A DNA stretch of 46,589 nt from Gemmatimonadota bacterium (GCA_028287185.1 JAQBQD010000085.1:1-46589), one strand, 5' to 3'. Counted from the first letter of the stretch, positions 1 through 10,695 are shown. A program made the numbers and translations. Notes: a model not told the origin generated them from the letters alone.

Positions 1-116
1 TCGCACGCAAGCTCGCCGTGCTCATGCACCATCTGTGGGTCAGCGGACAGGACTACGAGCCCGTGCATGACGCCACCCGGGTTGCTCGGGAGACCCAAGC
101 AACCCGCGCGGCGTGA
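1..116 (+). CDS. IS110-family transposase, C-terminal fragment (cut by window start)
   Basis: The frame starting at base 3 is open from the window edge to TGA at 114-116 and gives about 37 residues, beginning ARKLAVLMHHLWVSGQ and followed by DYEPV. This is the typical end of IS110/IS116/IS902 transposases, which usually finish with an ARKLAVLLHxLWxxGxxYEP-like tail. In the family this C-terminal part follows the serine-containing domain; the N-terminal DEDD domain would lie to the left, outside the window. Whether the element is intact cannot be seen. IS110 elements lack conspicuous terminal inverted repeats, so the right boundary is not visible. The family call rests on a short tail. Confidence 0.7.
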   Translation, partial: ARKLAVLMHHLWVSGQDYEPVHDATRVARETQATRAA

Positions 117-540
117 TCTGAGACGGAATCGAAGCAGAGGAAGAACGGGGGCAGACGCCCACGCCCCGTCCGAGTGACTGCGATGAAGCCGCGGGCCTTC
201 GAGGCCGAATTGCAGATGGCAGCGCTCTGGCGGATGGACCCCAGCTTGCACCCGGCGCACACCCGCCGATCCAAGTGCGAATAGAAGCGTGGCGACGGCG
301 TCCCCCCACTCCTCTCCGCTTCCCGCGCTGCCGCGCGGGAGTGGGCACCACGTTGCCCTTGACAGACTTGGCCTTCTCATAGACGTGGCTTCAGCCGCCT
401 GGGAGCGGGAGGCGCCGCCGGGTCGTCCCGCCGTTTCACCCGCCCGTCCCCCACCCCGTCCGGAAGTGCGGCCCCCGGGTTGCAGGGTTATCTTCTCATC
501 AGATGTCGGCGTCGACAGGTCCACGCATCCGGGAAGAAAC
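117..540. other. Spacer between the IS110 transposase and the kinase gene; probable IS right flank
   Basis: No convincing gene is seen in these 424 bases. The first 170 or so bases probably contain the non-coding right end of the IS110 element, but I see no repeat that fixes it. A frame in phase with the downstream kinase stays open back to a GTG at 289. The residues it encodes (289-540) are low-complexity Pro/Arg/Ser sequence unlike kinase N-termini, so I treat it as non-coding leader. The kinase promoter must lie here, but no clear -35/-10 pair was found. Confidence 0.4.
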
Positions 541-2064
541 GTGCAGGAGATCATCACCCGCCTGTTCCAGCAGCGCTTCGGCCGGGCGCCGGCCTCCATC
601 CTCCAGCTGGAGGGCGACGGGTCGAACCGCGCCATGTACCGGGTGGTGGGGCACGGGCTGGAGACGACCATCGCCGTCGTGGGCCCGGACCGCGAGGAGA
701 ACCGCGCGTTCCTGGCGTACTCGCGCGCGTTCCGCGAGGCCGGCCTGCCCGTCCCCGAGATCTTCGGGGCGGACGAGGAGGCGGGCGTGTACCTGGAGGA
801 GGACCTGGGCGACACCACCCTGTTCGACGCGCTGAGCGAGGCGCGCAAGGCGGATCCGCAGGCGGAATTTCCCGCCGCCATGCTGCCCACCTACCGCCGC
901 ATCGCCGAGGTGCTGCCGCGCTTCCAGGTGGAGGGCGGGCGCGCGGTGGACTACAGCGTGGCGTACCCGCGCTCGGCGTTCGACCGGCAGTCCATCCTGT
1001 GGGACCTCAACTACTTCAAGTACCACTTCCTGAAGCTGGCCCACGTCCCCTTCAACGAGGGGAAGCTGGAGAAGGACTTCCGGCGCCTCGCCAGCTTCCT
1101 GCTGGGCGCCGACACGCGGCACTTCCTGTATCGCGACTTCCAGTCGCGCAACATCATGCTGCGCGACGGCGAGCCGTGGTTCATCGACTACCAGGGCGGC
1201 CGCCGCGGCGCGCTTCAGTACGACGTCGCGTCGCTGCTGTACGACCCCAAGGCCGCCCTCCCGGAGGAGCTTCGCGAGGAGCTGCTGGGGCACTACCTGG
1301 ACGCGCTGGAGAGGTACCTGCCCGTGGACCGGGCGCGCTTCCGCGAGCACTTCCGCGGCTACGTGCTCGTGCGCATCATGCAGGCGATGGGCGCCTACGG
1401 GTACCGCGGCTTCTTCGAGCGCAAGCCGCGCTTCCTGGCCAGCGTGCCCCCCGCCGTCGCCAACCTCGAGCGGCTGCTGGCGACGGGCTTCGTGCCCGTG
1501 GAGCTGCCCGAGCTACGCGCGGTGCTGGAGCGCATCGTGGCCTCGCCCGTGCTCCGCAAGACGTTGGTGGAGCCGCCGCCGGGGCTTACCGTCCACGTCG
1601 GCAGCTTCAGCTACAAGCAGGGCTATCCGGAGGATACCGGCGGCCACGGGGGGGGCTTCGTCTTCGACTGCCGCGGGCTCCACAACCCCGGCCGCTACGC
1701 CGAGTACGCCTCGCTCTGCGGCTGCGATGCGCCCGTCTCGGACTTCCTGGGCGAGCGGCCCGAGGTGGAGGAGTTCTGGAAGCACGTGCGCGCGCTGGTG
1801 GAGGGCTCGGTGGACACCTACCTCACCCGCGGCTTCACCTCGCTCTCCGCGCACTTCGGGTGCACGGGCGGGCAGCACCGCTCCGTCTACTTCGCCGAGC
1901 GCCTGGCGAAGCACATCGAGAAGCGCTTCCCTACCGTCAACGTGCGCCTCGCCCATCGCGAAGAGGGCCGCTGGCCCGCGAACCGCCCCCCGGCGGACGT
2001 AGCGGCCTCCAACGGCGCCGGTCCGAAGGCCGCGACTCCCGCCACGCCCGTCACGGCGAGCTAG
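541..2064 (+). CDS. AmgK-like amino-sugar kinase fused to a RapZ C-terminal domain
   Basis: About 507 residues in two parts. Residues 1-330 are an aminoglycoside-phosphotransferase/choline-kinase fold: a catalytic-loop-like YRDFQSRNIML near residue 197 (Y in place of the usual H), then a metal-binding FIDYQGG and DVASLLYDP. Residues 350-470 match the RapZ C-terminal domain, with SFSYKQGYP, FVFDCRGLHNPG, APVSDFLGER and the hallmark GCTGGQHRSVYF. RapZ's own N-terminal P-loop domain is absent. AmgK phosphorylates MurNAc/GlcNAc at the anomeric position; the RapZ C-domain binds glucosamine-6-phosphate and a small RNA in E. coli. The MurU-like gene starts 4 bases downstream, supporting an amino-sugar role (inference). 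I chose GTG 541 because of GGGAAGAA just upstream and because kinase-like sequence begins there. The last 35 residues are Ala/Pro-rich. Confidence 0.8.
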   Translation: MQEIITRLFQQRFGRAPASILQLEGDGSNRAMYRVVGHGLETTIAVVGPDREENRAFLAYSRAFREAGLPVPEIFGADEEAGVYLEEDLGDTTLFDALSEARKADPQAEFPAAMLPTYRRIAEVLPRFQVEGGRAVDYSVAYPRSAFDRQSILWDLNYFKYHFLKLAHVPFNEGKLEKDFRRLASFLLGADTRHFLYRDFQSRNIMLRDGEPWFIDYQGGRRGALQYDVASLLYDPKAALPEELREELLGHYLDALERYLPVDRARFREHFRGYVLVRIMQAMGAYGYRGFFERKPRFLASVPPAVANLERLLATGFVPVELPELRAVLERIVASPVLRKTLVEPPPGLTVHVGSFSYKQGYPEDTGGHGGGFVFDCRGLHNPGRYAEYASLCGCDAPVSDFLGERPEVEEFWKHVRALVEGSVDTYLTRGFTSLSAHFGCTGGQHRSVYFAERLAKHIEKRFPTVNVRLAHREEGRWPANRPPADVAASNGAGPKAATPATPVTAS

Positions 2065-2068
2065 GGCG

Positions 2069-2803
2069 TTGGATGCGATGCTGCTGGCGGCCGGGCTGGG
2101 CACACGCCTGCGCCCGCTCACCGACCACACGCCCAAGCCCCTCGTCCCGGTGGGCGGCGTCCCCATCCTGGAGCGCATCGCGCGGCGGCTGGTCGCGGCC
2201 GGCGCGGACCGGCTGATCGTCAACACCTCGCACCTGGGCGAGCAGGTGCAGGCGTACGTGCGCGAGCACGACGGCTTTGGCGCCGAGTACGCCTTCTCGC
2301 CCGAGCCCGGCGGCCCGCTGGAGACCGGCGGCGGACTGCTGCACGCGGCCGCCCTCTTCCGCGGCGACGCCCCGTTCTTGCTGCACAACGCCGACATCCT
2401 CACCGCCATCCCGCTGGCGGACCTCTACGCCGCCCACCTGAGCGCCGCGCCGCTCGCCACCGTGGCGGTGATGGAGCGCCCCACCTCGCGCCACCTGCTC
2501 TTCGACGACGTGGGCCTGCTGGGCCGCTCGGACGCGCGCACGGGCCTGGAGATCCGCGTCCGCGAGCCCGTGGGTGCCGTGCGGAAGCTGGCCTTCGCCG
2601 GGGTGCACGTGATCTCGCCCGCCATCTTCGGGCACATCACCGAACGCGGCGCCTTCTCCATCCTCGATCCCTACCTGCGCCTGGCCGGCGAAGGCGAGCG
2701 AATTCTCCCCTTCCGCGCCGACGGCCACCTCTGGCTCGACATCGGCAGCCACGCCCAGCTCGCCGAAGGCAACCGCCTCGCCGCCGCCGGCGCTCTGGAC
2801 TGA
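2069..2803 (+). CDS. murU: MurU-like nucleotidyltransferase (sugar-1-phosphate uridylyltransferase)
   Basis: A 244-residue protein with the nucleotidyltransferase signature LLAAGLGTRLRPLT then HTPKPLVPVGG at its N-terminus, followed by NTSHLGEQV and PLETGGGLLHA, a near-collinear match to MurU of Pseudomonas. MurU couples MurNAc-1-phosphate to UTP, giving UDP-MurNAc in a peptidoglycan-recycling shortcut. The partner kinase AmgK makes the sugar-1-phosphate, and here the fused kinase ends 4 bases upstream, so the pair is probably co-translated. HNADILTAIP supplies the metal-binding Asp. The start is uncertain: TTG at 2069 or ATG at 2078; the family usually has a few residues before the LLAAG motif, favouring TTG. 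A general sugar-1-phosphate transferase for a capsule or heptose pathway remains possible. Confidence 0.75.
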   Translation: MDAMLLAAGLGTRLRPLTDHTPKPLVPVGGVPILERIARRLVAAGADRLIVNTSHLGEQVQAYVREHDGFGAEYAFSPEPGGPLETGGGLLHAAALFRGDAPFLLHNADILTAIPLADLYAAHLSAAPLATVAVMERPTSRHLLFDDVGLLGRSDARTGLEIRVREPVGAVRKLAFAGVHVISPAIFGHITERGAFSILDPYLRLAGEGERILPFRADGHLWLDIGSHAQLAEGNRLAAAGALD

Positions 2804-3230
2804 ATGGTCGGACGATACGGAGCCGCGCGCGCGGATCAACGACCGGAACCCGAGTTTGGCGAAATCGGTCGATCCGATGCTCGTCGAGCGATCGGGGGAC
2901 GGGCACCACCACATCGCACCTCCGCGCGCCTCCGTCGAACGGCCCGCCGCGCCGGTGTCCCGCGTTCCGCGTTCATGCGATCGCCACACCGGAATCCGCG
3001 AAGGCGGACTGTCCCGTGATGGCGGCCCTGGGTTTCCAACCCGCGGGCGAATCCGGCCGCCGCGAGCACCCCGGCATCCACCGTCGGGGGACGGCAGTCA
3101 ATCTCGACATCATCCCGATCGAAAAACGAAGACCCCCGGCATCCACGCCGAGGGCCTCCTTTCATCGTCTCTCCCACTCCGCCGACACACGCCTCCGCGC
3201 CGTGCCACCGTCGTCCACGCTCGCCGAAGC
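2804..3230. other. Convergent intergenic region, no gene seen
   Basis: This 427-base stretch lies between the MurU-like gene (+) and ctaG (-), which converge. Short open frames on both strands have no ribosome-binding site and no recognisable content. The only clear element is the ctaG terminator at 3121-3156. The left part (2860-2900) is noticeably rich in TCGA and CGATC words. Confidence 0.4.
3121..3156 (-). terminator. Rho-independent terminator of the caa3 oxidase operon
   Basis: On the minus strand a 10-bp stem with one mismatch (GGCCCTCGGC / GCCGGGGGTC, loop GTGGAT) is followed directly by TTCGTTTTTC. It lies 75 bases after the ctaG stop codon and closes the operon. Confidence 0.75.
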
Positions 3231-4133
3231 TCAGTGCGTGAACGGCGGCGGGGCGTAGGTCAGGCCCGTGGGCGAGATCGTCCGGACGGCCGCGCGCTCG
3301 GCGTCGTCCAGCAGCTTCTCGCCGCGGGTCCAGCGGTAGTACACGTACGCGATCCCCGTCCACAGCACCAGCGCCCCCGGCACCCACATGATCACCCCGC
3401 CCATCCGCTGGTCGTCCAGCGCTGACAGGGGCACGATGCGCGGCGCCTCCACGTACCACGAGTATAGCGCCGTGGACGAGAAGGTGATGAGCGCCGCCGA
3501 GATCATCATCGGGATGCCCGCCAGGAACAGGTAGACCATCTGCAGCGGCGGGGCGATGCGGGGCAGCTCCGGCAGCGGGCTCATCACCGGCCACCACATG
3601 ATCGTGCCCGTCACCATGATCATCAGGTGCATGCCGATGTGCACGGGATGGTTGCGCATCATCAGGTCGTACGGCCCCGGAAAGTGCCACGCCAGGAAGA
3701 TGACGTTGTTCAGCGCGAACGACACCAGGGGAAAGGTGAGCCCCCGCGCCAGGGCGCGCAGACCGGGCACCCGCAGCGCCGGGCGCAGCATCCAGTCCGG
3801 GATGCCCCCCAGCAGCAGCGGCGGCATGATGAGGATCAGCACCAGGTGCTGCACCATGTGCGCGCTGAACAGGAAGTAGTCGCTCAGCTCGTGCAGCGGG
3901 CCCTGCAGGGCCACGAACATGGACGCCATGGCGGCCGAAAAGCTCGCGACCTGCCCCGAAGAGGCAGGCCGCGATCCGGCGAAGCGGTGGCGGAGCGGGC
4001 CGATGGCGGCGAAGTAGGCCGCGATCAGCAGCAGCCACCCCAGCATGAAGCTGGGATACACCTTCCACTCGCTCCCGTCGAACGACCGCGCGTGCAGCAG
4101 CAGGGCCGCGCTCAGGTACTGCATCGAAGCCAC
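3231..4133 (-). CDS. ctaG: Cytochrome c oxidase assembly protein CtaG (caa3 type)
   Basis: A 300-residue polytopic membrane protein with about seven hydrophobic segments. The HMVQHLVLILIMPPLLLGG segment with its histidines, and the later HPVHIGMHLMIM and WWPVMSPLPE, are typical of the Caa3_CtaG family (PF09678), distinct from the soluble Cox11-type CtaG. The family acts in copper-A/caa3 oxidase maturation in the cytoplasmic membrane. It is the last gene of the oxidase operon, 17 bases after the subunit IV gene. Either the first methionine or the one three codons later could be the start. C-terminal residues after about 260 are charged and cytosolic-looking. Confidence 0.85.
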   Translation of the reverse strand: MASMQYLSAALLLHARSFDGSEWKVYPSFMLGWLLLIAAYFAAIGPLRHRFAGSRPASSGQVASFSAAMASMFVALQGPLHELSDYFLFSAHMVQHLVLILIMPPLLLGGIPDWMLRPALRVPGLRALARGLTFPLVSFALNNVIFLAWHFPGPYDLMMRNHPVHIGMHLMIMVTGTIMWWPVMSPLPELPRIAPPLQMVYLFLAGIPMMISAALITFSSTALYSWYVEAPRIVPLSALDDQRMGGVIMWVPGALVLWTGIAYVYYRWTRGEKLLDDAERAAVRTISPTGLTYAPPPFTH

Positions 4134-4150
4134 TCCGGTCCCGCGAATGC

Positions 4151-4495
4151 TCAGGGGTGACCCGTGTACGTGGACGGGATCACGTGGAACAGCATGGTCA
4201 TGCCCACGATCACCAGCGTTCCCAGCAGCGCCGGGAACACGAAGATGGCCGTGAACAGCTTGTGGTCGGGCTTCAGGTGCATGTAGTACGCGACCACGGC
4301 GACGAACTTGGCCGCCGAGAGCGCCAGGATGATCACCGCGGCGATCCCCGCCGTGTAGACGGCGCGCGTCTCGCCCAGGTACCCGAAGATCTCCAGCACC
4401 GTCAGCACCATCAGCAGCGCGCCGATGATCCAGTAGAAGCGGGTGCTGGGGTGCGCGTGCTGGTCGTGCACGATCTCTCGCGTGGAGCTGGTCAT
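4151..4495 (-). CDS. ctaF: Cytochrome c oxidase subunit IV, prokaryotic type
   Basis: A 114-residue protein with three predicted transmembrane helices (about residues 20-40, 48-70 and 80-105). YYMHLKPDH between helices 2 and 3 is the usual signature of bacterial COX4-like small subunits. It starts at ATG 4495, 8 bases after the end of the subunit III gene, and ctaG follows 17 bases later. The subunit stabilises the oxidase core and has no cofactor. The symbol follows Bacillus caa3 nomenclature and is assigned by position and size; sequence conservation in this family is low. Confidence 0.85.
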   Translation of the reverse strand: MTSSTREIVHDQHAHPSTRFYWIIGALLMVLTVLEIFGYLGETRAVYTAGIAAVIILALSAAKFVAVVAYYMHLKPDHKLFTAIFVFPALLGTLVIVGMTMLFHVIPSTYTGHP

Positions 4496-4503
4496 GGGGT
4501 CGC

Positions 4504-5145
4504 TCACTTGATCAGGTACACGAGGGGGAAGATCACGATCCAGATCACGTCCACGAAGTGCCAATACAGGCCCGCGATCTCCACGTTCAGCGTCTTCTCG
4601 GGACCCAGCTTGCCGCGCACGGCCAGCACCAGCAGGGTGATCATGTAGATCACGCCCACCGTCACGTGCGCCCCGTGGAAGCCCGTCAGCACGAAGAAGG
4701 TGGAGCCGAACAGGTTGCTGCGCAGCGTCAGCCCTTCGTGGTAGAAGTGCGTGAACTCGTAGACCTGGCACCCCAGGAAGACCGATCCGAACAGCGCCGT
4801 TGCGCCCAGGTAGAGGATCGCGTCGCGGCGCTTGCCCCGCTGCACCCCGTTCAGCGCCATCACCATCGCCACCGAGCTCATCAGCAGGATGAAGGTGCTG
4901 AACGAGGTGAGGGGGATGTTCAGGATCCCCTTCACCAGGTGCCCGTTGATCATCTCGTCGTGGGGGTAGGGCCCGTTCAGGCTCTTCCCCTTGTACGCCA
5001 TGTAGGTGGCGATCAGCGACCCGAAGAGCAGGCACTCCGAGCCGATGAAGGTCCAGAACGCCAGCTTGCGGCTGTCCAGCCCCGTGGCGGTGTCGATGTG
5101 CGCGGGGTCGGCGGCGTGGCCGCCCAGCGCGTGCGCGTGGTCCAC
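4504..5145 (-). CDS. ctaE: Cytochrome c oxidase subunit III
   Basis: A 213-residue membrane protein of the short (five-helix) bacterial subunit III type. FWTFIGSECLLFG near residue 30, then FFVLTGFHGAHVTVG and WHFVDVIWIVIFP, are family hallmarks. Subunit III binds lipid and stabilises proton uptake into the D channel of subunit I; it carries no redox centre. Start ATG 5145 lies 48 bases downstream of the ctaD stop, and the gene is 8 bases ahead of the subunit IV gene. The His-rich N-terminus (MDHAHALGGHAAD) is common in this family. Confidence 0.93.
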   Translation of the reverse strand: MDHAHALGGHAADPAHIDTATGLDSRKLAFWTFIGSECLLFGSLIATYMAYKGKSLNGPYPHDEMINGHLVKGILNIPLTSFSTFILLMSSVAMVMALNGVQRGKRRDAILYLGATALFGSVFLGCQVYEFTHFYHEGLTLRSNLFGSTFFVLTGFHGAHVTVGVIYMITLLVLAVRGKLGPEKTLNVEIAGLYWHFVDVIWIVIFPLVYLIK

Positions 5146-5193
5146 TGTTGTCCTCCGTCGTGTTCTAGGGCGTCGGTCGGGTGTGTGCGCCGC

Positions 5194-7137
5194 TCAGTGG
5201 CTGTGGCCGGGCTCGAAGGCGAAGGCGTAGATCGACACCACCACCGTCGCCAGCCCCGCGAACGAGAGGTACCACAGGTTGTGCCACGCGCCCTCCACCT
5301 GGCGGAAGATCATCGAGCCGAACAGCAGCGAGATCCCGAAGGCCAGCACGATGGGCCAGAACGAGGGCGGCGGCAGGTGGATGCCCAGGTCGTGCGCCGA
5401 CATCTTGTTGGTCTCGGTCGCCTCGTGCAGCTCGCCCACCTTGGTGCCGCCCAGCGTGATCTGGTCGGTGCTCTCCTCCACGCGGCCGTGCGGGATCCCC
5501 GCCGACTTCGTGGGGTCGCCCTCCCACAGAGGCATGCGCGAGTGCACCTGCGGCAGCGCCGCGAAGTTGTACACGGGCGGGGGCGAGGCCATGCTCCATT
5601 CCAGGGTGGCGGCGCCCCAGGGGTTGTCGCCCGCCAGCTCGCCGCGCTTCCACGCCGTGAACAGGTTGATCGCGAACACCAGCGTCGAGGCCGCGATCAG
5701 GAAGGCGCCCGCCGTCGCCAGCAGGTTCATCTCGTTGAAGCCCAGGTCGCGCGAGTACGTCCAGGTGCGCCGCGCCATGCCGAACATCCCCAGGAAGTGC
5801 ATGGGGAAGAAGGTCAGGTTCATGCCGATCAGCGTGCCCCAGAAGTGCACGGCGCCCAGCTTCTCGTCCAGCAGGCGGCCGAATACCTTGGGATACCAGT
5901 AGTACAGGCCCGACCACAGCCCCAGCACCGTGCCGCCGAAGAACACGTAGTGGATGTGCGCCACCACGAAGTAGGTGTCCGTCTGCTGCAGGTCGCTGGG
6001 TGCCACCGCGTGCATCACGCCGCTGATGCCGCCGATGGTGAACATCACGATGAACGCCACCGCGAAGTTCATGGCCGTGGTGTAGCGGATGGAGCCGCCC
6101 CACATGGTGCCCAGGTAGTTGAAGATCTTGATCCCGGTGGGGATGGCGATCAGCATCGTGGAGAGCGAGAAGAACGAGTCGGCGATGGGGCCCAGGCCCA
6201 CCGCGAACATGTGGTGGCTCCACACGCCCCAGCCCAGCCACCCGATCAGCACGCCCGAGAACACCATCACGTTGTAGCCGAAGAGCGGCTTGCGCGAGAA
6301 GGTGGGGATGACCTCGGACACGATCCCCAGGATGGGGATGATCAGGATGTACACCTCGGGGTGGCCGAACATCCAGAACAGGTGCTGCCAGAGGAGCGGA
6401 TCGGCCCCGGCGCTCACCGTGTTGAAGAAGTTCGTCCCGAAGAAGCGGTCGAAGAGCAGCTCCGTGATGGCGATGGTGAACACCGCCATGGCCGTGACGA
6501 TCAGCACCGAGGTGACCAGCGTCATCCAGGTGAAGATCGGCATCCTCATCAGCCGCATGCCGGGGGCGCGCAGGTTGATGATGGTGATGATGAAGTTCAG
6601 CGAGGCGACGATGGACGACAGGCCGACCACCTGCAGGCCCAGGACGTAGAAGTCCATGTTCAGGCCCGGGCCGAACGCCTTGGTGGTGATGGGCGCGTAG
6701 GCGAACCACCCCGAGTTGGGCGCGGCCTTCAGGAACCACGACGCGTTCAGGAACAGGCCGCCGAACAGGAAGATCCAGTACGAGAGCGCGTTGAGCCGCG
6801 GGAAGGCCACGTCGCGCGCACCGATCTGCAGCGGCACCACGTAGTTGAAGAGCGCGGCCGTGAGCGGCATGAGCGCCAGGAAGATCATCGTCAGCGCGTG
6901 CATCGAGAAGAGCTGATTGTACGTGTCAGCCTCGATGAGCCGGTTCTCGGGAACGGCGAGCTGCGCGCGGATGATCAGCGCCTCCACTCCTCCCATCAGG
7001 AAGAAGAGGAAGGCGGTCACGCCGTACATGATCCCGATCCGCTTGTGGTCGACGGTCGTGATCCAGCTCCACAGACCCGTCTCGGCGTTCGGTGCGGCCA
7101 CCCTGTGCGGAGCGGACGCGGTTGCTGTCGATGCCAT
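5194..7137 (-). CDS. ctaD: Cytochrome c oxidase subunit I (caa3, heme-copper)
   Basis: A 647-residue catalytic subunit. Visible ligands: FSMHALTMIF (low-spin heme His), GHPEVYILIIP (Cu-B His with the Glu of the D channel and the cross-linked Tyr), WSHHMFAVG (two further Cu-B His) and VVAHIHYVFFGG (heme a3 and heme a His). PTGIKIFNYL supplies the K-channel Thr and Lys, and QIGARDVAFPRLN the D-channel Asp. The enzyme reduces oxygen to water while pumping protons. The C-terminal 130 residues contain a hydrophilic segment and two more predicted helices, making it longer than a minimal subunit I, as is common in caa3 oxidases. A good Shine-Dalgarno (GGAGTAGGA) precedes the ATG. It lies between ctaC and ctaE. 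Confidence 0.96.
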   Translation of the reverse strand: MASTATASAPHRVAAPNAETGLWSWITTVDHKRIGIMYGVTAFLFFLMGGVEALIIRAQLAVPENRLIEADTYNQLFSMHALTMIFLALMPLTAALFNYVVPLQIGARDVAFPRLNALSYWIFLFGGLFLNASWFLKAAPNSGWFAYAPITTKAFGPGLNMDFYVLGLQVVGLSSIVASLNFIITIINLRAPGMRLMRMPIFTWMTLVTSVLIVTAMAVFTIAITELLFDRFFGTNFFNTVSAGADPLLWQHLFWMFGHPEVYILIIPILGIVSEVIPTFSRKPLFGYNVMVFSGVLIGWLGWGVWSHHMFAVGLGPIADSFFSLSTMLIAIPTGIKIFNYLGTMWGGSIRYTTAMNFAVAFIVMFTIGGISGVMHAVAPSDLQQTDTYFVVAHIHYVFFGGTVLGLWSGLYYWYPKVFGRLLDEKLGAVHFWGTLIGMNLTFFPMHFLGMFGMARRTWTYSRDLGFNEMNLLATAGAFLIAASTLVFAINLFTAWKRGELAGDNPWGAATLEWSMASPPPVYNFAALPQVHSRMPLWEGDPTKSAGIPHGRVEESTDQITLGGTKVGELHEATETNKMSAHDLGIHLPPPSFWPIVLAFGISLLFGSMIFRQVEGAWHNLWYLSFAGLATVVVSIYAFAFEPGHSH

Positions 7138-7243
7138 TCCTACTCCATCGGTTTGCGGCGCGGCCCGCCGGAGCTTCCGGCGGCGCTCGGCCCGCGCCAG
7201 ATCACGGAGCGTGCGGCCCGGGAGGGGTCCCCGGGCGGGGTGC

Positions 7244-8347
7244 CTACTGCAGGCTCTGGAGGTACGCCACGATGTACGGGATCTCCTCGTCCTTCAGGTT
7301 CAGCGTCTTCATGTCGGGCATCTTGCTGCCCGGCTTCACGTGGGGCGCGTCGCGCAGCCAGGTGGCCAGGTTCTGCGCGTTGTTGTCCATGATGCCGGCC
7401 GCCATGGTGCGCCGCCGCCCGAAGTGGGTCAGGTTGGGGCCGGTCACGCCCGCCATCACGGTGCCCTTGATGGTGTGGCACCCCACGCAGGGCTTGGAGG
7501 TCACGAGCTGCCGCCCCAGCATCACCGCCGAGTCCGCGGGCTCCGCCGCCGCCGAGGCCTCGTTGTCCAGCCAGCGCTGGAAGTCCTCGGGCGTCTGCGC
7601 GATCATCCGCATGCGCATGAGCGCGTGCGAGTCGCCGCAGAACTCGGCGCACTGGCCGTAGTAGACGCCGGGCTCCTCGGGCGTGAAGACGAGCTTGTTG
7701 TCGTGGTTGGGCACCAGGTCGCGCTTGCCCCCCATCTGGGGCACCCAGAATGAGTGCAGCACGTTGTCGGACTTGAGGATCAGCTCCACCGGCCGGCCCA
7801 CGGGCACGTGGATCTCGTTGGCCGTGAGCACGGTGTCGCGCCCGCCGTTGACGGGGTACTTGAACTGCCACCACCACTGCTTGCCCATCACCACGATGTG
7901 CAGCGCGTTGGCGGGCGCCGGCGCCTGCGTGCTGAAGATGGCCTTCACCGTGGGCACGGCGATGAACGCCAGGATCACGGCGGGGATCAGCGTCCAGGCC
8001 AGCTCCAGCGTGGTGTTGCCGTGCACGTGCTGGGGCTCGGCCGCGCCGGGGCGGTGGCGGAAGCGCACGAGCACGTAGGCGAGCGCCGCGAAGACGACGA
8101 TCCCGACCGCCACCCCCAGCACCAGCACGTACCGGAAGAGCCAGTCCTGCTCCCTGGCGTAGCTGGTGACCGGCGCGAACGTGGTCGCGGGGTAGTGCTT
8201 CAGGTGGTCGGGGCCGCAGCCGGCCGCGAGCAGCAGCAGCGGCAGGGCCAGCGCACCGAGCCGGGTGCGCCCCGCGGCGGCGCGGCTCGGGGTCCCGGTC
8301 GCCGCGCCGTTCGCGTGCGGACGGCCCAGGCTTCCTGTCGACTTCAT
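7244..8347 (-). CDS. ctaC: Cytochrome c oxidase subunit II with C-terminal cytochrome c domain (caa3)
   Basis: A 367-residue lipoprotein: signal with lipobox LLAAGC near residue 40, two transmembrane helices, a cupredoxin domain with the Cu-A ligands HSFWVPQMGG and CAEFCGDSHALM, then a cytochrome c domain containing CVGCH near residue 288 and a candidate axial Met in GSKMPDMKTL. The fused cytochrome defines a caa3 oxidase, which takes electrons from a soluble cytochrome c or directly from a bc-type complex. ATG 8347 is preferred over an upstream in-frame ATG at 8437 because residues before it do not resemble a signal; no strong ribosome-binding site is seen. First gene of the operon. Confidence 0.94.
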   Translation of the reverse strand: MKSTGSLGRPHANGAATGTPSRAAAGRTRLGALALPLLLLAAGCGPDHLKHYPATTFAPVTSYAREQDWLFRYVLVLGVAVGIVVFAALAYVLVRFRHRPGAAEPQHVHGNTTLELAWTLIPAVILAFIAVPTVKAIFSTQAPAPANALHIVVMGKQWWWQFKYPVNGGRDTVLTANEIHVPVGRPVELILKSDNVLHSFWVPQMGGKRDLVPNHDNKLVFTPEEPGVYYGQCAEFCGDSHALMRMRMIAQTPEDFQRWLDNEASAAAEPADSAVMLGRQLVTSKPCVGCHTIKGTVMAGVTGPNLTHFGRRRTMAAGIMDNNAQNLATWLRDAPHVKPGSKMPDMKTLNLKDEEIPYIVAYLQSLQ

Positions 8348-8451
8348 GGCGGTGAGGGTTCGGCGTTCAGTCACGGCCCGTGGGCCTGGCGGATGCGTCG
8401 GGCCCGCTCCTTCCAGGGAGAAGAAGCGAGGGGGCACACCGTTCGGCGCGG

Positions 8452-8480
8452 ATTATAGCCCGCCGCCTGGGGCCACGCCA
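8452..8480 (-). promoter_or_regulatory. Candidate promoter of the caa3 oxidase operon
   Basis: The minus strand carries a perfect TATAAT at 8457-8452, standing out in GC-rich DNA, with a weak -35-like TGGCGT 17 bases upstream. It sits 104 bases before ctaC in the 304-base divergent spacer (8348-8651) shared with the ABC transporter gene. Nothing else was recognised in the spacer. Confidence 0.45.
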
Positions 8481-8651
8481 GACCTGGGACGGGCGTTTTC
8501 CGGGATGGGGACGAGAATCCGGGAATGTACGCGTCGCACCCGCGCGCGCCAGTGGGATTGTGCTCCACGCCGCGTGGGGAGATCCCCCACGCGCGACTTC
8601 CCGGCGCCCGCGGCCTCGCGCCCCGCGGCGGCCCCCGCTACCATTCCCGGC

Positions 8652-10571
<1,920 letters not shown>

Positions 10572-10695
10572 TCGGCGGAACCGTCGACCAGGCCTGCGAC
10601 CTCTGGGGATCGGGGGATCGGAGCGGCGCCCGCCATCCGTCTCGACCCACGTCAAGCCGACGGAACGTAAAAGGCCGGCCGACGGAACGCAGGCG

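Noticed and set aside
289..540. An N-terminal extension of the kinase-RapZ protein from GTG 289.
   Set aside because: The encoded sequence is low-complexity Pro/Arg and lies where the IS flank and promoter are expected; GTG 541 has a ribosome-binding site and starts kinase-like sequence.
3016..3258. An 80-codon plus-strand frame in the convergent spacer before ctaG.
   Set aside because: It crosses the oxidase operon terminator and has no ribosome-binding site or recognisable content.
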